A DNA stretch of 64,000 bases. Source: Paulinella micropora. Lineage: Eukaryota; Cercozoa; Imbricatea; Euglyphida; Paulinellidae. The notes beneath the pieces are model-generated. The model was not told the origin of the DNA and ran no database searches. It saw only the letters and a list, made by a program, of their open reading frames with translations. The DNA is taken from positions 1 to 64,000 of the forward strand of contig WBZZ01003201.1 of NCBI GenBank assembly GCA_019918135.1, written 5' to 3'. This document shows positions 60,788 through 64,000 of this stretch, piece by piece (the first letter of the stretch is position 1; each line of letters starts with the position of its first letter). A program made the position numbers and the translations under genes.

Positions 60788-60988
60788 GCCGACCTAAAAA
60801 CACACAGTTTGTGCGACAAGAGAAAAAAAAGAGAGGGGGGGGGGGAACGGAAGGAGGGAGAGAGAGAGAGAGTCGAAAGAAAAAAAAAGAGCATGAAGTT
60901 AGAATGTGTAGTGAAGTTTCACACTACAGATTGTACGCGCGTTTGATTTCCCGACATCTAGGATACTTACGGGGGGTGCGCACGAGAC
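60788..60988. other. spacer with purine runs
   Basis: A/G-rich 60817-60895; no gene. Confidence 0.4.
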
Positions 60989-61720
60989 ATGTACACACAC
61001 ACACAACACGACGCACGTTCCCAAGACAATACTTTTGGCACACATACACCCACACATACACACACACACACATACACACACACACACATACATACACACA
61101 CACGTACACACACACACATACATACACACATAAACACATACATACACACATATACATACACACGCGCACACAAACACATACATACACACACATACATACA
61201 CACATATACATACACACACGTACACACACGTACACACACACGTACACGCACATACACACATACACGCACACATACATACATATACACACACACGTACGCA
61301 CACACGTACACACACGCACACACACACACATACACACACGCACACATACATACGTACACACACACATAAATACACACACGTACACACACGCACACACACA
61401 ATATTACACGCACACACATGCACACACACATACATACACACACATACAGGCACACACATGCACACATACACACATACATACACACACACACCCACACATA
61501 CACACGACACCACACAAGGTTTGCACACCAACACGACACACACACACACGCACCCACACATACACACGACACCACGCAAGGTTTGCACACCAACACGACA
61601 CACCCACACACCCACACATACACGCAGGACGACACTTTGACACACGTGTGCAAGGCTTTACACGCACAAGATTTTTACACACACACACACACACACCTTC
61701 ACAAGCACACAAAATGAGAC
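60989..61720. repeat. (CA/TACA)n microsatellite
   Basis: 0.7 kb of CA-rich repeats with CATACA and CACGTA variants. A 40-bp block (ACGACACCACACAAGGTTTG...) is present twice, near 61505-61545 and 61566-61606. ORFs on both strands are repeat translations. Confidence 0.95.
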
Positions 61721-62215
61721 TAAAATGACACCCTTCATAAGACGGCACTCGAAACAAGCAGCCTGTAGTTATGTCGTCACAGGCCCAACATAGGCTTTTT
61801 TTTCGAAGGGAGGGGAGAGGGGGCCGGCGCCTTTTTTGGCCACCATTGACTTGCACAATGGGGCCCTTTTGGCCACCATTGAGTTGCACAATTGGGCCCT
61901 TTTTCGAAATTCGCGCGCAGTCGAAAAGGGGGCACCATTGGGCAGCTCAATGGTTAAAAAAGAAGGGAGGGGGGGGCCTGTCTTGGCACTGGTTGGATTT
62001 TTTGAGCCCAGATCAATGGTGAGAAACGGGTGGGCGCAAGCCCTTTGGCCAAAAAAAAGAAGCCATTTTGCAGAAGGAGCAACTCGGTTCTTGCCCTGTG
62101 GGAAGCATAAACGTTGTATCGTGTGTGCACACACACATACGGGGAAATGTTGCCTATGTCTGTAGATAGATGGAAAACAGACCGAGCGTGAAAGGTTTCT
62201 TTTGTGGTGTGTGCG
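61721..62215. other. spacer with small repeats
   Basis: A 32-bp near-duplicate TTTTGGCCACCATTGACTTG / TTTTGGCCACCATTGAGTTG (61833 and 61867) is followed by an inverted relative (CACCATTGGGCAGCTCAATGG near 61932). No supportable gene. Confidence 0.5.
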
Positions 62216-62222
62216 AACGGTT

Positions 62223-62253
<31 letters not shown>

Positions 62254-62345
62254 CGAACGGTTGTGTGTTTGTGTGTGTGTGTGAAAGGTTGTGTGTTTGT
62301 GTGTGTGTGTGTGCAAACGGTTGCGTGTGTGTGTGTGTGTGTTTG
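62216..62345. repeat. (TG)n microsatellite with GCGAACGG spacers
   Basis: TGTGTGTTTGTGTGTG runs separated by GTGCGAACGGT or GTGAAAGGT; complementary in composition to the CA array at 60989-61720. Confidence 0.9.
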
Positions 62346-62979
62346 CAGGAAATGTATGACTTGTGGCAAATGCATCTCCGTTTACTTAAAGCAGTTTGCC
62401 TGTGAAAAAGCGCGACAAGCACCTCGTACATTGCTCTGCTTTCTTACTCTCCTTTTCTTAGCCTATTTTTGTTGCAGAGGACCTTTCACATGTCTTATTT
62501 ATGTGCATTTAACAACAGAGGTCCAAATAACCTATAAAAGGATATTTGAGCGGTTTTTAAAAAAAGATAGCGACCTGGCTCAAACCAATTGTGATGTAAC
62601 AGCGTGTTTCTTATCAGTAAAAAAAAAATTCTTTTGTCACAATTTAATAATAATAATAAATACAGCCTGCACGTTAGAGACTGAAAATCCGTTTTTTTTA
62701 AAAAAAAAGTGTCGGTGTGTCATCAACCACCTACTATAATTTTGCACAGAAGCTTTTGTCGCCAAGGTTGCTGCCCTCCTCTCTTTTCTGACTGACAGTA
62801 CCACTTATGTCTTTGGCAGGTTTGGTTTTTTAAAATCCCTTTTTCGTTGTGGTGGTTGTTGACTGGTTTTTCTCAGAGGCGTTTTTTTTTCTGTTCACAC
62901 CTAGCCTCCCCGGTCAGCCCAAGGGGAGAAACAAAAAAAATTAATGCGCGCCCCCGACTCCTCTCAGGGAGGCATGTCA
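62346..62979. other. AT-rich spacer
   Basis: Moderately AT-rich, with poly-A and poly-T runs (62619-62628, 62693-62708, 62885). A frame at 62170-62739 has no coding character. No gene. Confidence 0.4.
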
Positions 62980-63689
62980 TCATATTGCACTGGTAAGTTT
63001 GTCGCTGCGCACCGGGACGTACAAGCGCACTGCTCTTTTGTCAGTAGTAAATAGCGTCTTATTTAGTCTTGCTGCCCAAACGCTGAATGAATTTGACCCA
63101 TCAACAACACATTCCGTTAATACGTCGATTAATGTATCATTCCACTCAATCTTGCGATCAGTGTCGTCTGGGTACATTTCTTGCTGTTTCAACACCAGAC
63201 CGTTGGGGCCATGGGATTTCACAAAATGTGTTAGTACATCATACTCGATGTAGTTTTCATTGACATCAACGTGGTAGTTGGCGATCGCATCAGTAAGGAA
63301 CTTATAACCGTGTAACTCTTGGTTTCTGTAGCCTTTTGTCTTGCTGAACTCGTCCAACCAGCAGTGGGGCCTTTGTTGTGTTTTCCTTCGCCATCATCCG
63401 GTGTTGAATTTTCCGTTGCGCCTGGGGCTGTTTCTGAGGCAGCCACCTGCTCTGCCTCGTACACACCCGTAAGATAGACGCCAAGGCTGCTCTGTCCGTG
63501 CTTGCCCAGATAGAAACGTACCGTCTTGCCCAAATCCTCGACACTCTGCCCATCTAAGGTAACTCCCGACGACCTTTGTGCCTGCAGACATACCGAAGCC
63601 CTTTGCCAAGATTGGGGAAAGATTTTCTTAAATTTCTGGGCATTCTGGCCCAGCCAGTTATCTCCACGGGCTTTTAACGGGCCGGCCAT
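62980..63689 (-). pseudogene. orphan gene, one frame change
   Basis: ATG 63689 (MAGPLKARGDNWLGQNAQKF) opens a natural frame (VRFYLGKHGQSSLGVYLTGV) to about 63360. A one-base change then continues into MDEFSKTKGYRNQELHGYKF, YHVDVNENYIEYDVLTHFVK and ends at 62980 (VRSDKLTSAI). Soluble, mixed composition, moderately AT-rich codons unlike the 15-47 kb block. No known motif recognised. Could be a host-type gene or part of another element. Confidence 0.5.
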
Positions 63690-64000
63690 TCTTCTTCGCA
63701 CAAGGCAGCTCTCCCCTTTCTTTTCTAATTCATATTTACGCAGGGGTCTTTCCCCCCCGGGAGGAAAAAGGAAAGGGGGGAGAGGTTGCGCCAACGGGAG
63801 TCGGGGGGGCAAGGCGGGGGGGGGGGGAGAGGGCAAGGCGGGGGCGGGGGGCCGAGGCTGCCAACAAGAAAAAAAAACAAAAAAAAGGACAAAGATGAAA
63901 AGAAAAAAGGGGCTTTGGAAATGAATTGGAAATGAGCGGGGGGGGGGCTGGCTTTCTTTTTTGTGTGTGGTGAGGAAAGGAGGCGGGGGGGGGGGGGGGA
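63690..64000. other. G-rich right edge
   Basis: Poly-G and purine-rich DNA (63775-63860, 63938-64000) with no supportable gene. Confidence 0.5.

Noticed and set aside
60989..61720. Telomere-like or CRISPR-like interpretation of the repeat arrays
   Set aside because: No (TTAGGG)n-type units, and no constant repeat with unique equal-length spacers anywhere in the window.
60899..61889. Val/Cys-rich and Thr/His-rich ORFs on both strands
   Set aside because: Translations of the CA microsatellite.

Overview
The window reads as eukaryotic nuclear-type DNA, or a very large eukaryotic DNA virus integrated in such DNA. I cannot name the organism. Pointing to a eukaryote are short spliceosome-type introns (GT..AG, with CTAAC or CTAA[AG] branch-like motifs), AATAAA/ATTAAA signals, CCCH zinc-finger, F-box/LRR and RS-rich proteins, secreted or membrane glycoproteins with N-glycosylation sites and mucin-like stalks, and long microsatellites. 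No rRNA, tRNA, CRISPR array or bacterial operon was recognised.

Layout. (1) 1-14 kb is gene-poor. It holds the 3' end of a mucin-like glycoprotein gene, a Cys-rich exon, a repeat-encoded acidic/Ala-rich locus, a SET-like multi-exon gene, a 3-kb tetranucleotide microsatellite arranged as two inverted arms (9.8-12.8 kb), and a CCCH zinc-finger gene with duplicated exons. (2) 15-47 kb is a very GC-rich, densely packed block of about sixteen mostly intronless genes on both strands. They include a 449-aa orphan, a mucin-like type I membrane glycoprotein, a small secreted or anchored glycoprotein, two tandem F-box/LRR genes (one decayed, one carrying a 94-bp internal inversion), F-box-like genes, an RS-domain coiled-coil protein, a PD-(D/E)XK nuclease, a giant broken ectodomain-like gene and a polytopic membrane protein. 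The density, the orphan content and the nuclease-plus-glycoprotein repertoire look virus-like. (3) 47.31-51.92 kb is sharply AT-rich. It carries a decayed protein-primed family B DNA polymerase of Polinton/adintovirus type, a C2H2-like zinc-finger ORF and a small ORF, all on the minus strand. It abuts a truncated copy of an F-box-like gene. (4) 52-64 kb is compositionally mixed, with A/T-rich and poly-purine spacers. It has a decayed LRR gene, a tyrosine-recombinase module with companion ORFs, a palindromic minisatellite, an acidic two-exon gene, CA/TG microsatellites and a broken gene at the right edge.

Many GC-block genes are interrupted by single-base frame changes at G or C homopolymers. 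This may be sequencing error in part. The in-frame stops, paralog decay and a micro-inversion show that real decay also occurs.

Taken together, the window looks like a mosaic of host-like repeat-rich DNA, a dense virus-like or accessory gene island rich in ubiquitin-adaptor-like (F-box) and surface-glycoprotein genes, and at least two mobile-element remnants: a pPolB element and a tyrosine-recombinase element.
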